Positions 9,923-19,110 of a stretch of DNA of 28,008 nucleotides are shown here, piece by piece. This DNA comes from Phoronis australis. Lineage: Eukaryota; Phoronida; Phoronidae. Position 1 is the first letter of the stretch, and every line of letters starts with the position of its first letter. The notes under the pieces are model-generated. The model was not told the DNA's origin, did no database searches, and saw only the letters and a program-made list of their open reading frames with translations. The stretch lies in contig NMRA01001308.1 in NCBI GenBank assembly GCA_002633005.1, forward strand, positions 1-28,008. The letters are read 5' to 3'. A program made the translations under genes and the position numbers.

Positions 9923-10082
9923 TAGTGTCGGATTTAGGGGGGGGGGGGAAAGGGGGCCTTGGCCCCTAAAGTTCTCCCAGATTCCATTTGGCAGAGTTCG
10001 GGGGTGCGAGTATCTGACGGTAAAAATCCTGGATAATACTGTGCCTTGCCCCCACTAACTCAAAATCCTGAATCCACCACTG
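9923..10082. mobile_element. hAT-type MITE relic (160 bp)
   Basis: The left end reads TAGTGTCGGATTTAGG and the reverse complement of the right end reads CAGTGGTGGATTCAGG. These are imperfect terminal inverted repeats of the CAGTGGnGGATnCAGG kind common to small non-autonomous hAT elements in animals. A run of 12 G lies at 9937-9948, just inside the left end, as often seen in this family. An 8-bp target duplication is not obvious, so the ends may have decayed. Confidence 0.5.
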
Positions 10083-11200
10083 TACATGTACATGGCAATA
10101 CACCGAACCAATGAGACGCATACACGCATTGGAGATAGATGCTAGAAATAAAACATTTTTTTTCGCGTACTTTCGGCGTGGACCATTGGGCGCAGAAACT
10201 ACACAGTTTAATTTACGCAGGTGTACGCAAACCCGAGAAATTCAAGTTACTCTACGCTATGCCTACGCACTTTAGTACGCTAACCAACACCTGTTTAACG
10301 AAACCTAATCTATGCATCACCTGGACTACTGACGCCAATCCTCTGCACAGCAACATAGTTATTCACTCAAGCCAGGTGCGAAAGGGATACTGGGTAGTAT
10401 TCCTCCAAACCCCCATATTAAAATGCAAATTGTAATACAGGGTACTCAACTTTACTAAACGGGAATTCCAAAGATAGTGTACGCTTGCCAACCGTCATTT
10501 GACGGGTCTTAATTGTGTACCGGATGATGACGGCGTGGGGGGATCATGGCACCTTCGGGAGGCCACACCGCAAAAAGAAAAATTCGCCCCTGGCCAAATA
10601 GATCGATGCTGTCGGCGCAGTTATAAGCTGAAGAACCCCTCATGGAGATGACTTTACACCGAAGGGACCTTTACCCGAATAGCCTTTACTCCAAAGATTG
10701 TATTTCTGGGTGTTTATGTTTTACTTTTTTAAATAATTGGACACATGATAAGCCAAAACGTCTGTTTGCATGCATGCCAGATTTTAGAGTTAGCGGAAGT
10801 CATGTTTTCAAATAGAATTGCATCATTACTGCACAAAGCAGTTAACGACTCCTGAACATCGTCTTGTGCCCGTGCGACGTCCTCATGACTAGGTTACGAG
10901 TCTCATATATGGTGAAGTCTACCCTTTCCAAGTCCAATCCTTGAATTTTTATGCATATCAATGTCATTGTCGTAGTTTATACCGCCATAGGACTACAGAA
11001 TCCTCAAAGTTCTAAGTAATATTGTATATAACCATATCATTTCGAGGTAACGATTCTTCGTGGTAAAGGCGCCTCCTTTCGGAAATTAAATCACGAATAA
11101 GGAATTCCCGAGAGCATTCCAAATAACAATAGTTTTGGTGTTGATTTCTTGTCTGTCCTATCCCTGACCGTTACGTACAAGTCATCAGAGATATATCTTA
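10083..11200. other. No gene recognised
   Basis: A 98-codon plus frame at 10139-10435 has no domain. TACATGTA at 10083-10090 follows the MITE. Nothing further can be supported. Confidence 0.45.
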
Positions 11201-11201
11201 C

Positions 11202-11517
11202 CAGTCTCATGCCAAGAACATGTTTGACGCCAGCATGGTTGAGTTAGCAGAGGTTTCGTAGACTGAGCCACTTCAGTTTGGCTTGGACAGTAAGGGCATA
11301 TTGTGCCTAATTTAGACCATGTAGTTTTTAACCAGGAGGAGACCATTTGCAGATGCATAACCAGCGGAAGCAAAGCATTGGCAAAATGCTCAAAAGTAGA
11401 CAGGTCAGTTATCGAAGATGGGAACAAAAACAGTTCTATATCGCGCGAGTGAAAAGCTAGCGTTCGGGGGAGTTCGCACATGATCTCTTCATTCTGATAC
11501 GTTTGTGAAACAGCCAT
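11202..11517 (-). CDS. Candidate first coding exon of an unrecognised protein
   Basis: A minus-strand ATG at 11517 in ACAATGG context (A at -3, G at +4) opens a frame of 105 codons that meets a consensus splice donor, CTG followed by GTAAGA, with the intron GT at 11201-11200 (phase 1). Without splicing the frame would stop a few codons later. The peptide is not low-complexity. It has a mixed hydrophobic middle (FEHFANALLPLVMHL) and a CPYC pair followed by two further cysteines (PCWRQTC), which could be a small metal site or disulfide-bearing segment. I recognise no family. Good start context, length and donor in one frame make this the best exon candidate in the window, but no partner exon is identifiable. 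Confidence 0.35.
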
Positions 11518-12074
11518 TGTAATTGATTAGTCGATGAAGTTGGACTGATAACCCATGGAATCAAATTCATTGTCTCCATTCAAACAAGCGAAATTTTGTG
11601 CGGCTAATGTTTAGTGAGCGTCTTGTGAGGTATTGTATTCATTTTAACCCGTTTACTAAATGAAGTATACATCAAGTCTCATAATATCATGTTGCAAACG
11701 TACTCAGTCCTAAAGGTCTACCCGCCCTGAGCCTTCTATTGCCGCGCCACCGTTCAAGATGGAAGTCAAGAACGACTCTCTCTAAACACATCTAGCTACA
11801 CGTAGACGAAACTGTTGATTTTAAGTGTTAATTAGCTATCATTGAATGTTTTGGGAAACAACATCGCACTAAATTTAACTGATTTTCTGTTAATGAATGT
11901 TTAGTTTGTGCGAGTATGCCTATAAATATGATCGCACACTTTCACGTGCCAACTGAAGACAACCAGACTACAGTTGTACATGTACAAAAGTGTCGCATAC
12001 TTTCAAACTTATCCGTAGAACGGAAACACGTGGAAACACATGATTTGATCAAGGTAGAACGTGCATTGCACTAA
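11518..12074. other. No gene recognised
   Basis: The region upstream of the minus-strand candidate exon. It contains TACATGTA at 11977-11984. No clear promoter element or repeat. Confidence 0.4.
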
Positions 12075-12078
12075 TTAA

Positions 12079-12617
12079 AGAGGCCAGGAACGCGATAAAC
12101 AGACTTTAAATGCAATATTAAAAGTGGTGCTCTGCCACTGAAACAGAATTCATCCTGGTCACCAGGTATTTTTAGGGTTTGTTCGTAAAGATTTTTAATT
12201 TCTGTTGATATCAAAGCATATTCGTTTTGTTTCACATTAAAAAAAAATAAAAACGATCTGTCAACTGCTCGCCTTCTCCCACAAAGCAAAACAATACTCC
12301 TTGTTTGGTATGACAAGACATACATGTAGACGTAGCACATTTCCCGTATATGGGGAAGTGACCTTTGACCTTAAGCGACTTCAAGCAAGTGACTGTGAGC
12401 GCATTTATCATAAGGGGGAGGGAGATTAGAAAATCTGGGGTAACCACAGGGTTCTTCCTTCGCGCCTATGTCGAAAATCGTGAATTTTGTGAGTTTGTCT
12501 AGAACTTTCCTCACAAGGGAAAGTAAACTACCCTGTACTAGACGTTGAGAGATGGTACTTTCTTCGGGAATTTTTTAAAATATATTTTGACGAGCTTTCG
12601 CGTTTCGCCATGCCTCT
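12079..12617. mobile_element. TTAA-flanked MITE-like element (539 bp)
   Basis: TTAA occurs at 12075-12078 and 12618-12621. Immediately inside, the left end reads AGAGGCCAGGAACGCGA and the reverse complement of the right end reads AGAGGCATGGCGAAACGCGA. They are alike apart from two substitutions and a three-base gap. TTAA duplication plus short terminal inverted repeats is the pattern of piggyBac and Kolobok superfamily elements. No transposase is present, so this would be a non-autonomous copy. Small frames inside it (12071-12340 minus, 12232-12447 minus) are not considered genes. Confidence 0.5.
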
Positions 12618-12621
12618 TTAA

Positions 12622-13011
12622 AGGGGGTGATATGAGTTTTCTTGAAATGTTCAAAGATACTTCTTTTGTGAAATTAAGCATAACAGGAATTATGAGGAAT
12701 GCCTCTGTAATGCGCGAACGTGTGCTAAATTACTTTTTTCCATTTCTTATGAGCTTTCGAGTAAACAGATTTCTAAGTATAAATGAAACATACATGTATG
12801 AGTTTTGCAACAAACCAAAGTAGCCAAAGTAAAAATCAAGAGAGGGTCAAAAGATTATAGAATATGTTTTAAAAATTAACAAATACAACAGAAGACGAAT
12901 GAGAAGTGTGCAGCAAAAACATGTTATCATTGTTTAACGCCATTTCTGACTTAGACTATTTACTTCAGTCTCTGCCCTAGTGTAGTACACAGGCACGGCA
13001 TTTCGCGTTTC
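12622..13011. other. No gene recognised
   Basis: The plus frame 12545-12823 spans the MITE end, begins at a non-ATG codon and has no domain. TACATGTA lies at 12791-12798. Confidence 0.4.
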
Positions 13012-13196
13012 GGTCAGTAATTTTTCGGCCATCTTAAGGAATACGTCATTGGAAAAACGAACACGGATATCTGGTACACACATAGTGGGTAACTAGCGGA
13101 TTGCATTAGGTTGGTGCACAATTAAAATGGTCACCACGAGTGTACCAGATACCTATGTTAGTTGCAACACTCGTGAAGATGGCCGGAGAAATGACC
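13012..13196. repeat. Nested inverted repeat (foldback)
   Basis: GGTCAGTAATTTTTCGGCCATCTT (outer, 13012-13035) pairs imperfectly with 13176-13196. ATCTGGTACAC (inner, 13069-13079) pairs perfectly with GTGTACCAGAT (13140-13150). The order is the mirror image expected of one decayed hairpin element. A separate 9-bp hairpin (CACGAGTGT at 13135-13143 with ACACTCGTG at 13167-13175) lies inside the right half. Confidence 0.45.
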
Positions 13197-13479
13197 CAAC
13201 GAGACGTCGTGTCATTTAAAAAACTGGAGGTGGGTGGCGATAAAAGAGCATATTTTAGAAATAATGTTCACTAGTACATCACCACCGCAAAGCCGTTTCG
13301 GAAGCCAATCATTCTTTCTAAAAATCTTGCTTTAACAAGGAATGGAAAGGATTCGAGGTAGCGCCTCAAATTCCAGCCACCGTCACGATCCGCTAAAAAA
13401 TAATTGCAGGTGGTCCAGTACACGTTGTACCTGACGTGCTCTCGCAGCTAAGATGGGTTCATTGCACTGATAAACTGCA

Positions 13480-13632
13480 CTTGTTTTTATGTTTTATTAA
13501 TACATGTAGTTAAGAAACAATCTGAGGAGCGGCAGATATAACTGATGGGGTGTAGTTGTGTACCCCTTGTGAGACTTGAACCCACGACCTTGAATAAGGA
13601 AAGCCACCCTTATCCTACTAGGCTACACTGCC
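13480..13632 (-). repeat. tRNA-derived SINE
   Basis: On the minus strand a perfect RNA polymerase III A box (TAGCCTAGTAGG, 13614-13625) is followed 43 bases on by a near-perfect B box (GGTTCAAGTCT, 13572-13582), with a T-arm stem (GTGGG/CTCAC) and a seven-base loop. The GGCAGTG start does not pair with the 3' side, and the anticodon and D arms overlap awkwardly, so this is not a functional tRNA. It looks like the head of a tRNA-derived SINE whose body continues towards about 13480. The far end is uncertain and no target duplication is visible. Confidence 0.55.
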
Positions 13633-13724
13633 TCATCAACAGACCCCCAGCTTTTAAACTTCATACAAAGGGATAAAACTCTCATGCCGCTCCCATGGTG
13701 CGGGACCGGAATTTGAATTCCACG

Positions 13725-13796
13725 TGTGGAGCGTGGCCAACAGGTATGTGTGGAGTGTGGCCAACAGGTATGTGTGGAGCGTGGCCAACAGGTATG
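13725..13796 (+). repeat. 24-bp minisatellite, three copies
   Basis: The unit TGTGGAGCGTGGCCAACAGG plus TATG repeats at 13725, 13749 and 13773. The middle copy has one C-to-T change. As the unit is a multiple of three, the plus frame reads a repeated C-G-A/V-W-P-T-G-M octapeptide. The enclosing open frame (13695-13958) has no other sign of being a gene. Confidence 0.9.
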
Positions 13797-14316
13797 TATG
13801 GATGTTTAGGAGCACAATCGCTGCATTTTGCTCAGCGGGTTTGGTGTTTGGTTTTCCTGGTTTGGGAATCGAAGCAGGTATTTAAAAGCGGGGCTACGGA
13901 CTCGTTTTCACGTTTCAAATCACGTAAGCTAATTACATGTCGAACACAAGTTTTGTAAGTCGAATTCCACGAATTGTTAATCCACTCCTCTGGGTCCGTT
14001 GTGCAGTAAACGAAACTTGAAGTGCATGTTGGGGTAACAAATTTGCTTCCGTATCTAAACCTGTACGGCTCCTGACCTCTGTTGTAACAGTGATGAAATG
14101 AACTTTGAGTAATCCTAGCAAGATCTGTTCACATGACGGTAGTGAACACGGGTCATAGTGTATCGTCTGAGTCCTTGGAAATATTGATTGGAACAGTCTT
14201 CAATCAAAAGAAAACTTTAGTCCTCTTAGCATTATAACACTAAACAGCTTATTATTTAAAATGACTTATTCTTATTAAAATGACATAGGCAAAAAATTGA
14301 ATTTCGGTCCTCAAAA
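13797..14316. other. No gene recognised
   Basis: No frame with a domain. The minus frame 13933-14121 looks like chance. No repeats seen before the palindrome array. Confidence 0.4.
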
Positions 14317-14470
14317 GCGAGGCCCCCTATATTAATATAGGGGGCCTCGCTGAAAGGAGGCCGGAGAGCGGGGCCCCCTATATTAATATAGGGGGCCCCG
14401 CCCAAAGGAGGCCGGAGAGCGGGGCCCTCTATATTAATATAGGGGGCCCCGCCGAAAGGCTGCCGGAGAG
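14317..14470. repeat. Three tandem 34-bp palindromes (51-bp period)
   Basis: Palindromes lie at 14317-14350, 14368-14401 and 14419-14452. Copies 1 and 2 are perfect dyads. Each has GC-rich arms around the AT core CTATATTAATATAG. Copies 1 and 2 differ by a symmetric pair of substitutions (A to G at position 4 and T to C at position 31) that keeps full pairing. Copy 3 has one change (C to T at 14428), which would leave a G-U pair in plus-strand RNA. The 17-bp linkers (14351-14367, 14402-14418, 14453-14469) are also conserved around AAAGG and GCCGGAGA. Sequence divergence begins just after the third linker. Function unknown. Confidence 0.9.
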
Positions 14471-15480
14471 CGAAAAATTTTGAAGCAATTGGGCATCACA
14501 AACAGCATGCTTCTTGTGACATCTATTTGTATCATAAAAATGGCCACCAGATGGCGCAAAACATGTCAACTCCATCCGAAAACAGAAACATCTTTTCTTT
14601 AATAGAAAGTATTTACCAATTTCCATAAAAATCTGTCAAGAAACTATAGAGAAACAAAGGAAGACCGGAAAAAATGGAATGGCCACTAGGGGGCAATGCA
14701 CCTGAAAGTTGTCAATATCTGTTCTCAACATGATATGAATACACTTGCTAAATTTAATTAAGATCCTGCAGTAGGCTTAGGACATACAGCTATAGGCGCA
14801 AAAAAGCTAGGAGGCGCCACAGTAGTTAGTCGTCATCGTCAGCCATACTCTTCAAACTGAGAACAGATATATCAATTTTCACAATAATCCATAGAATGGT
14901 TTAGTTGATAGAGGAGCAGATGCCAAAAAACCGATTGGAAAAAACATAAATGGCCACTAGGTGGCGCAAAATGCCTCAAATAATTCGGAAAATAGGGAGA
15001 TAGCATCATGTCTCCAATAAACTGCCACTAGGAGGTGCCACAGTAGCCAGATTAATCAGAAAATCATCGTCAGGCTTTCTCTTCATAGTAAGAAAATACA
15101 TGCATGCCAATTTTTACAATCATCTTTAAGAGCGGTTTGGTTGATAGAGAGGCGGATGCCAAAAAACAGTGAAAATGGTTATTAGGTGGCGCAAAATACC
15201 TTGACTCCTTCCGAAAACAGGAATATAGCATCATCCTACTAACAGGTGCCTATATGCCATGTTTCACAAAAATCTGTAGACGACCTTTAAAGATACAGAG
15301 GTAAATGTAAAAAAATAATTGCCACTAGGGGGCACAATGGTTGTCAAATCTGTCCAAACTTCGTCCTCTTCTGTCGTCATCTTCATATGAACCCATCTGT
15401 CAAATTTGGTGAAGATACTTTGAGGGGTTCAGGAGATACAGCTGCGGACGCTGGACGCCCAGACAGAGATGAAGGCAATT
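14471..15480 (+). repeat. Diverged tandem repeat, ~220-bp period
   Basis: Blocks recur in the same order and orientation. GGCGCAAAA precedes TCCGAAAACAG-like sequence at 14553, 14963 and 15188. GGAGGNGCCACAGTAG occurs near 14810 and 15031. TTGATAGAGNGGCNGATGCCAAAAAA occurs near 14905 and 15140. The right end (TTTGGTGAAGATACTTTGAGG into CGGACGCTGGACGCCCAGAC near 15400-15465) resembles a type of dispersed repeat tail found in many marine invertebrates, so the block may be a member of a genome-wide family. Confidence 0.55.
14541..15339 (+). promoter_or_regulatory. Array of CTCF-like motifs, all in plus orientation
   Basis: Matches to the CTCF core (CCASYAGRKGGCR type) occur at 14541-14560 (GGCCACCAGATGGCGC), 14680-14699 (GGCCACTAGGGGGCAA), 14951-14970 (GGCCACTAGGTGGCGC), 15022-15040 (TGCCACTAGGAGGTGCC), 15176-15195 (TTATTAGGTGGCGC) and 15320-15338 (TGCCACTAGGGGGCAC). 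A weaker one lies at 14806-14820. All point the same way. CTCF is the main boundary and looping protein of bilaterian chromatin, so an insulator-like role is conceivable. The motifs ride in a repeat, so they may equally be by-products of that family's sequence. Confidence 0.4.
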
Positions 15481-15836
15481 TGCACCCACATATAGGTATG
15501 TGGGCGCATAGAAATGCGACCTCTGTGAGCATTTGAATTTGACTTCGAAAACAAAATACCCAACACGTCCGCCATCTTGAAGCTGATCATGATGTACGAC
15601 CATAGGCTTCTAGCACTTCGGGGACTAGAAATTGTGGGTGAATCGTGTGCCAATTGGGACAAATAGTGCAACCTGTATGTAGAGTGCAGACAAAAAAACT
15701 TGATGAAGTTTCAGGTGATGGCAGATACAATAATTCGCCATGTAATTAGGTAAATTAACCTAATCAAACAATGGGAGGGGTTGTCAATGGCTGCTTTTAA
15801 ATTAATGGACAGCTATATATAGTTACGACTTTCTGT
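15481..15836. other. No gene recognised
   Basis: Two overlapping minus frames (15400-15603, 15429-15671) show no domain. A small hairpin ATTAGGT/ACCTAAT lies near 15746-15766. Confidence 0.4.
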
Positions 15837-15873
15837 CCACCAAATCCAAGTTGCTTTCTTGGTCTCATTTATA
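15837..15873 (+). repeat. 37-bp repeat, left of gap
   Basis: Matches 17672-17708, on the far side of the N run, at 34 of 37 positions in the same orientation (CCACCAAATC at the start, GGTCTCATTTATA at the end). Confidence 0.8.
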
Positions 15874-15876
15874 GAC

Positions 15877-16247
15877 ACCGTATTAGCCCTAGTAAGTGCC
15901 TAGGCCGCTTAGAAAATTTGTTTCAGGAGAGGGAGTGTGCTTATTGGAGCATAAGGCTGTTGAAACACAGCACAGTGTCCTAAACAGGTGAGATCCGAAG
16001 CTAGGATTCATCAAATTTATCGTGTCTGTAGCCTACGACTGATCGACTTTCCACAAAATTGTGGTACATTGCTATCAAACTTCATTAAATTACGATCCTT
16101 TTTCAGAAAATTGTGGGGAAATCCCAGGGCGAAAACTTGCCGCCTCATGGCGAGATTCACTTCCGTTGACAAGTACACTGTGTCTGTTCTGAAAAGCCAG
16201 ACCATAGTAGGACACATACCTCGTGAGATATGCAAAATGTTTAAATT
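15877..16247 (+). repeat. Diverged tandem repeat, copy 1 (371 bp)
   Basis: Begins ACCGTATTAGCC and shares with the next copy, in order, GCTTAGAAAA, GGNTGTTGAAAC-type sequence, GAAGCTANGATTCATC, TTGCTATCAAACTT, AAATTACGATC and GAAATCCCAGGGC. The small frames over it (15988-16263 plus, 16017-16235 minus) are not convincing genes. Confidence 0.75.
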
Positions 16248-16560
16248 ACCGTATTCGCCGTAATAACAGCCCAGGGTGCTTAGAAAAGTTCGGTTCAGGG
16301 GGGGCGCTTAATATAACCCAAGGCGGTTGAAACCCGGTCTCTGAAACGAGTGAAATCGGAAGCTAAGATTCATCTCAAATTTACACTCTGGGACGCATAT
16401 GTAACCTATGAAAGACTTTCAACAAAACTGTGGTGTGTTGCTATCAAACTTTGCTGCTAAATTACGATCATTTTACAGAAAATTGTGCTGAAATCCCAGG
16501 GCAAAAACTCGCCGACTGACTGCCTCAAAATCGCTGTCTTCGATATGGCGACTTCAATGC
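16248..16560 (+). repeat. Diverged tandem repeat, copy 2
   Basis: Begins ACCGTATTCGCC and follows copy 1 directly at a 371-bp offset with the same block order. Its end is less certain, because similarity fades after CAGGGCAAAAACTCGCC near 16515. The unit resembles a dispersed repeat rather than a gene duplication. Confidence 0.7.
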
Positions 16561-16799
16561 TTAAATAAAAATGGTTTCGACTCAAGCAAATTACCTGAAA
16601 TCCTCATTAAGTTTTATAAGTAGCATCTCTTAGATTTTTTTAATTTCCGTGGAGTCTGGATTAATGGCAGGTTTAAGTACAAATCTGTGCAAGATCGTGC
16701 CATCTACATGTATGATCGGCAATACCGCGAGAAAAATGTTTGGACGAACACACATGTTGTTGTCACGTGACATTGGTTTTGAAGTTCGTCTGTGAGTAT

Positions 16800-17661
16800 N
16801 NNNNNNNNNNNNNNNNNNNNNNNNNNNNNNNNNNNNNNNNNNNNNNNNNNNNNNNNNNNNNNNNNNNNNNNNNNNNNNNNNNNNNNNNNNNNNNNNNNNN
16901 NNNNNNNNNNNNNNNNNNNNNNNNNNNNNNNNNNNNNNNNNNNNNNNNNNNNNNNNNNNNNNNNNNNNNNNNNNNNNNNNNNNNNNNNNNNNNNNNNNNN
17001 NNNNNNNNNNNNNNNNNNNNNNNNNNNNNNNNNNNNNNNNNNNNNNNNNNNNNNNNNNNNNNNNNNNNNNNNNNNNNNNNNNNNNNNNNNNNNNNNNNNN
17101 NNNNNNNNNNNNNNNNNNNNNNNNNNNNNNNNNNNNNNNNNNNNNNNNNNNNNNNNNNNNNNNNNNNNNNNNNNNNNNNNNNNNNNNNNNNNNNNNNNNN
17201 NNNNNNNNNNNNNNNNNNNNNNNNNNNNNNNNNNNNNNNNNNNNNNNNNNNNNNNNNNNNNNNNNNNNNNNNNNNNNNNNNNNNNNNNNNNNNNNNNNNN
17301 NNNNNNNNNNNNNNNNNNNNNNNNNNNNNNNNNNNNNNNNNNNNNNNNNNNNNNNNNNNNNNNNNNNNNNNNNNNNNNNNNNNNNNNNNNNNNNNNNNNN
17401 NNNNNNNNNNNNNNNNNNNNNNNNNNNNNNNNNNNNNNNNNNNNNNNNNNNNNNNNNNNNNNNNNNNNNNNNNNNNNNNNNNNNNNNNNNNNNNNNNNNN
17501 NNNNNNNNNNNNNNNNNNNNNNNNNNNNNNNNNNNNNNNNNNNNNNNNNNNNNNNNNNNNNNNNNNNNNNNNNNNNNNNNNNNNNNNNNNNNNNNNNNNN
17601 NNNNNNNNNNNNNNNNNNNNNNNNNNNNNNNNNNNNNNNNNNNNNNNNNNNNNNNNNNNNN
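16800..17661. other. Assembly gap (862 N)
   Basis: Unknown bases. Any reading frame crossing it is meaningless. The related 37-bp sequence on each side suggests that more copies of the neighbouring tandem repeat may lie in the gap. Confidence 1.
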
Positions 17662-17671
17662 GAATTTTTGC

Positions 17672-17708
17672 CCACCAAATCTGAGTTGCTTTCATGGTCT
17701 CATTTATA
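17672..17708 (+). repeat. 37-bp repeat, right of gap
   Basis: Partner of 15837-15873, with three mismatches. It begins 10 bases after the gap. Confidence 0.8.
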
Positions 17709-18077
17709 CCTTAGACCATGCCATTATGAAAAGACCTCTATTGCAGGGATAAAAGTTAACATTGTCCATGACCCTGTTGCCTCTATCTTTTGTTCAGAGT
17801 CCTTCTAGTCAACAGAGCAGTGTTAGGACTGGGATGATCTGTCCTATTCATTAAGTAGGTCAGGTATCCATTGTCAGCTATGGCAGCTGTTATACCAATT
17901 ATCTACAATACTTCCAAAGAGATAACCAAAGACATTTATTGAATGAATTGTACCCACAGTGGTTATAGTCTTAGTTATGTTTGGGCAAAGAGCAAACAAA
18001 AGGCCTGGTTGTTTGTTCTTGTAAATTATACAGTGGGACAATTAAATTCCAGGATTTAACTATTTAACTGGAATTAA
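17709..18077. other. No gene recognised
   Basis: AT-rich, non-repetitive, no open frame of interest. Confidence 0.45.
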
Positions 18078-18279
18078 ATGTGACCAGGTGACTTTTTTAG
18101 TTATAGTTTCAGTTGCATAACCAAAGCAAACAGTGCAAAAAGTGATGGTGTGTGCGTGTGCGCGCATGTGTGAAGGCATTATGTGACCAGGTGATTTTTT
18201 TTTAGTTTCAGTTGCATAACCAAAGCAAACGGTGCAAAAAGTGATGGTGTGTGCGTATGCGCGCATGTGTGGAGGCATT
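18078..18279 (+). repeat. 103-bp tandem duplication with Z-DNA-prone tracts
   Basis: Copy 1 spans 18078-18180 and copy 2 spans 18181-18279. They differ by a few substitutions and a small deletion near the T run. Each holds a perfect 25-bp alternating purine-pyrimidine stretch (18148-18172 and 18247-18271) with a CGCGCA core, a sequence type that readily adopts left-handed Z-DNA under supercoiling. The minus frame 18060-18290 simply reads through both copies. Confidence 0.9.
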
Positions 18280-18834
18280 AATTTGTACAATTTGGTAATT
18301 AGGGCTAGCTAGGCTTCTGAGGAGGGGAAAGTGAAGATAGAAAACCTATTTTAGAAATTCATTGTTTTGTCATAAATTCAATATCGCTGAGTTTAAAGTG
18401 CATTGAACTCACACAACCTGAATCACAACTATGTGGGCTTATTTTTGACTCACGAGTGGTTATGTACATACAGTATGCAGCGGTGGATCTTGGATGTAGG
18501 AGAAAGAGGGTGAAACCACACATATCTGAAGGCAAAGGTCCACGTGCATTCCAAGCGGTCTCTGAAGGGGGCCCATGCACAATCATAAAGGAATAGGAGT
18601 GTTATGCCCAAAAGGTGGCGGCGCCTTTTAGTTGCCCATGGGGTGTGTCCACGGGGGCCTTCGCCACCCCCTTAATCCACCTATGGTAAATGTGACACCG
18701 TAACTGTTTTTTGTCTTGAATTAATAAAAGTTCCATTACTCGGCGAACATGTCTTGTGATCACGCGCGCCAAAATATTCGGCAACAAATGCTGTCAGCGT
18801 AGCGCATTGGTGCTGTAAAGTATCATATCGAGAC
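18280..18834. other. No gene recognised
   Basis: Minus frames 18359-18586 and 18602-18787 lack domains and splice support. No repeats could be supported. Confidence 0.4.
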
Positions 18835-19110
18835 TACGCCCCACTTTCCGTTACGGTGCGTAGACGCTACGTCACAGTGAAAAACGGCGGTTGCTGCGGT
18901 AAAATGTAAAAAGGTTGTTGGCGTCAACTACGTGTGCTTACGCTCCACTCTACCGTAACTTACAGTGGGTAGGTGCTACATTGAAAGGCAGAAGGGTGGT
19001 TACCTGCGCCTTGACGTGCGCCTACGCCCCACTATACAGCAAACCAGAAGAAAGTTGGCTAGGAATAAATCAATCGCTATTTTAAGTACTGCCACATTGA
19101 ACGTTCATGT
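18835..19110 (+). repeat. Degenerate tandem repeat
   Basis: TACGCNCCACT recurs at 18835, 18939 and 19023. Between copies there is shared order of a CCGTNAC block, a GGTGCNACNT-type block and a run of GG/CG-rich bases. Spacing is irregular (104 and 84 bp), so the copies are old. The small plus frame 18965-19162 is not considered a gene. Confidence 0.4.

Noticed and set aside
13560-13632. Functional tRNA gene on the minus strand
   Set aside because: The A and B boxes are good, but the acceptor ends do not pair and the D and anticodon arms cannot both form properly. A SINE head explains it better.
13695-13958. 87-codon frame with repeated octapeptide
   Set aside because: The repeat arises from a 24-bp minisatellite, and the rest of the frame has no coding signature.
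14317-14470. CRISPR-like array (palindromic repeats with short linkers)
   Set aside because: The 17-bp linkers are conserved copies of each other rather than unique spacers, there are only three units, and the context is eukaryotic with no cas genes.
16704-17808. Four 310-338-codon open frames across 16704-17808
   Set aside because: They consist almost wholly of unknown residues from the 862-base N run, so they carry no information.
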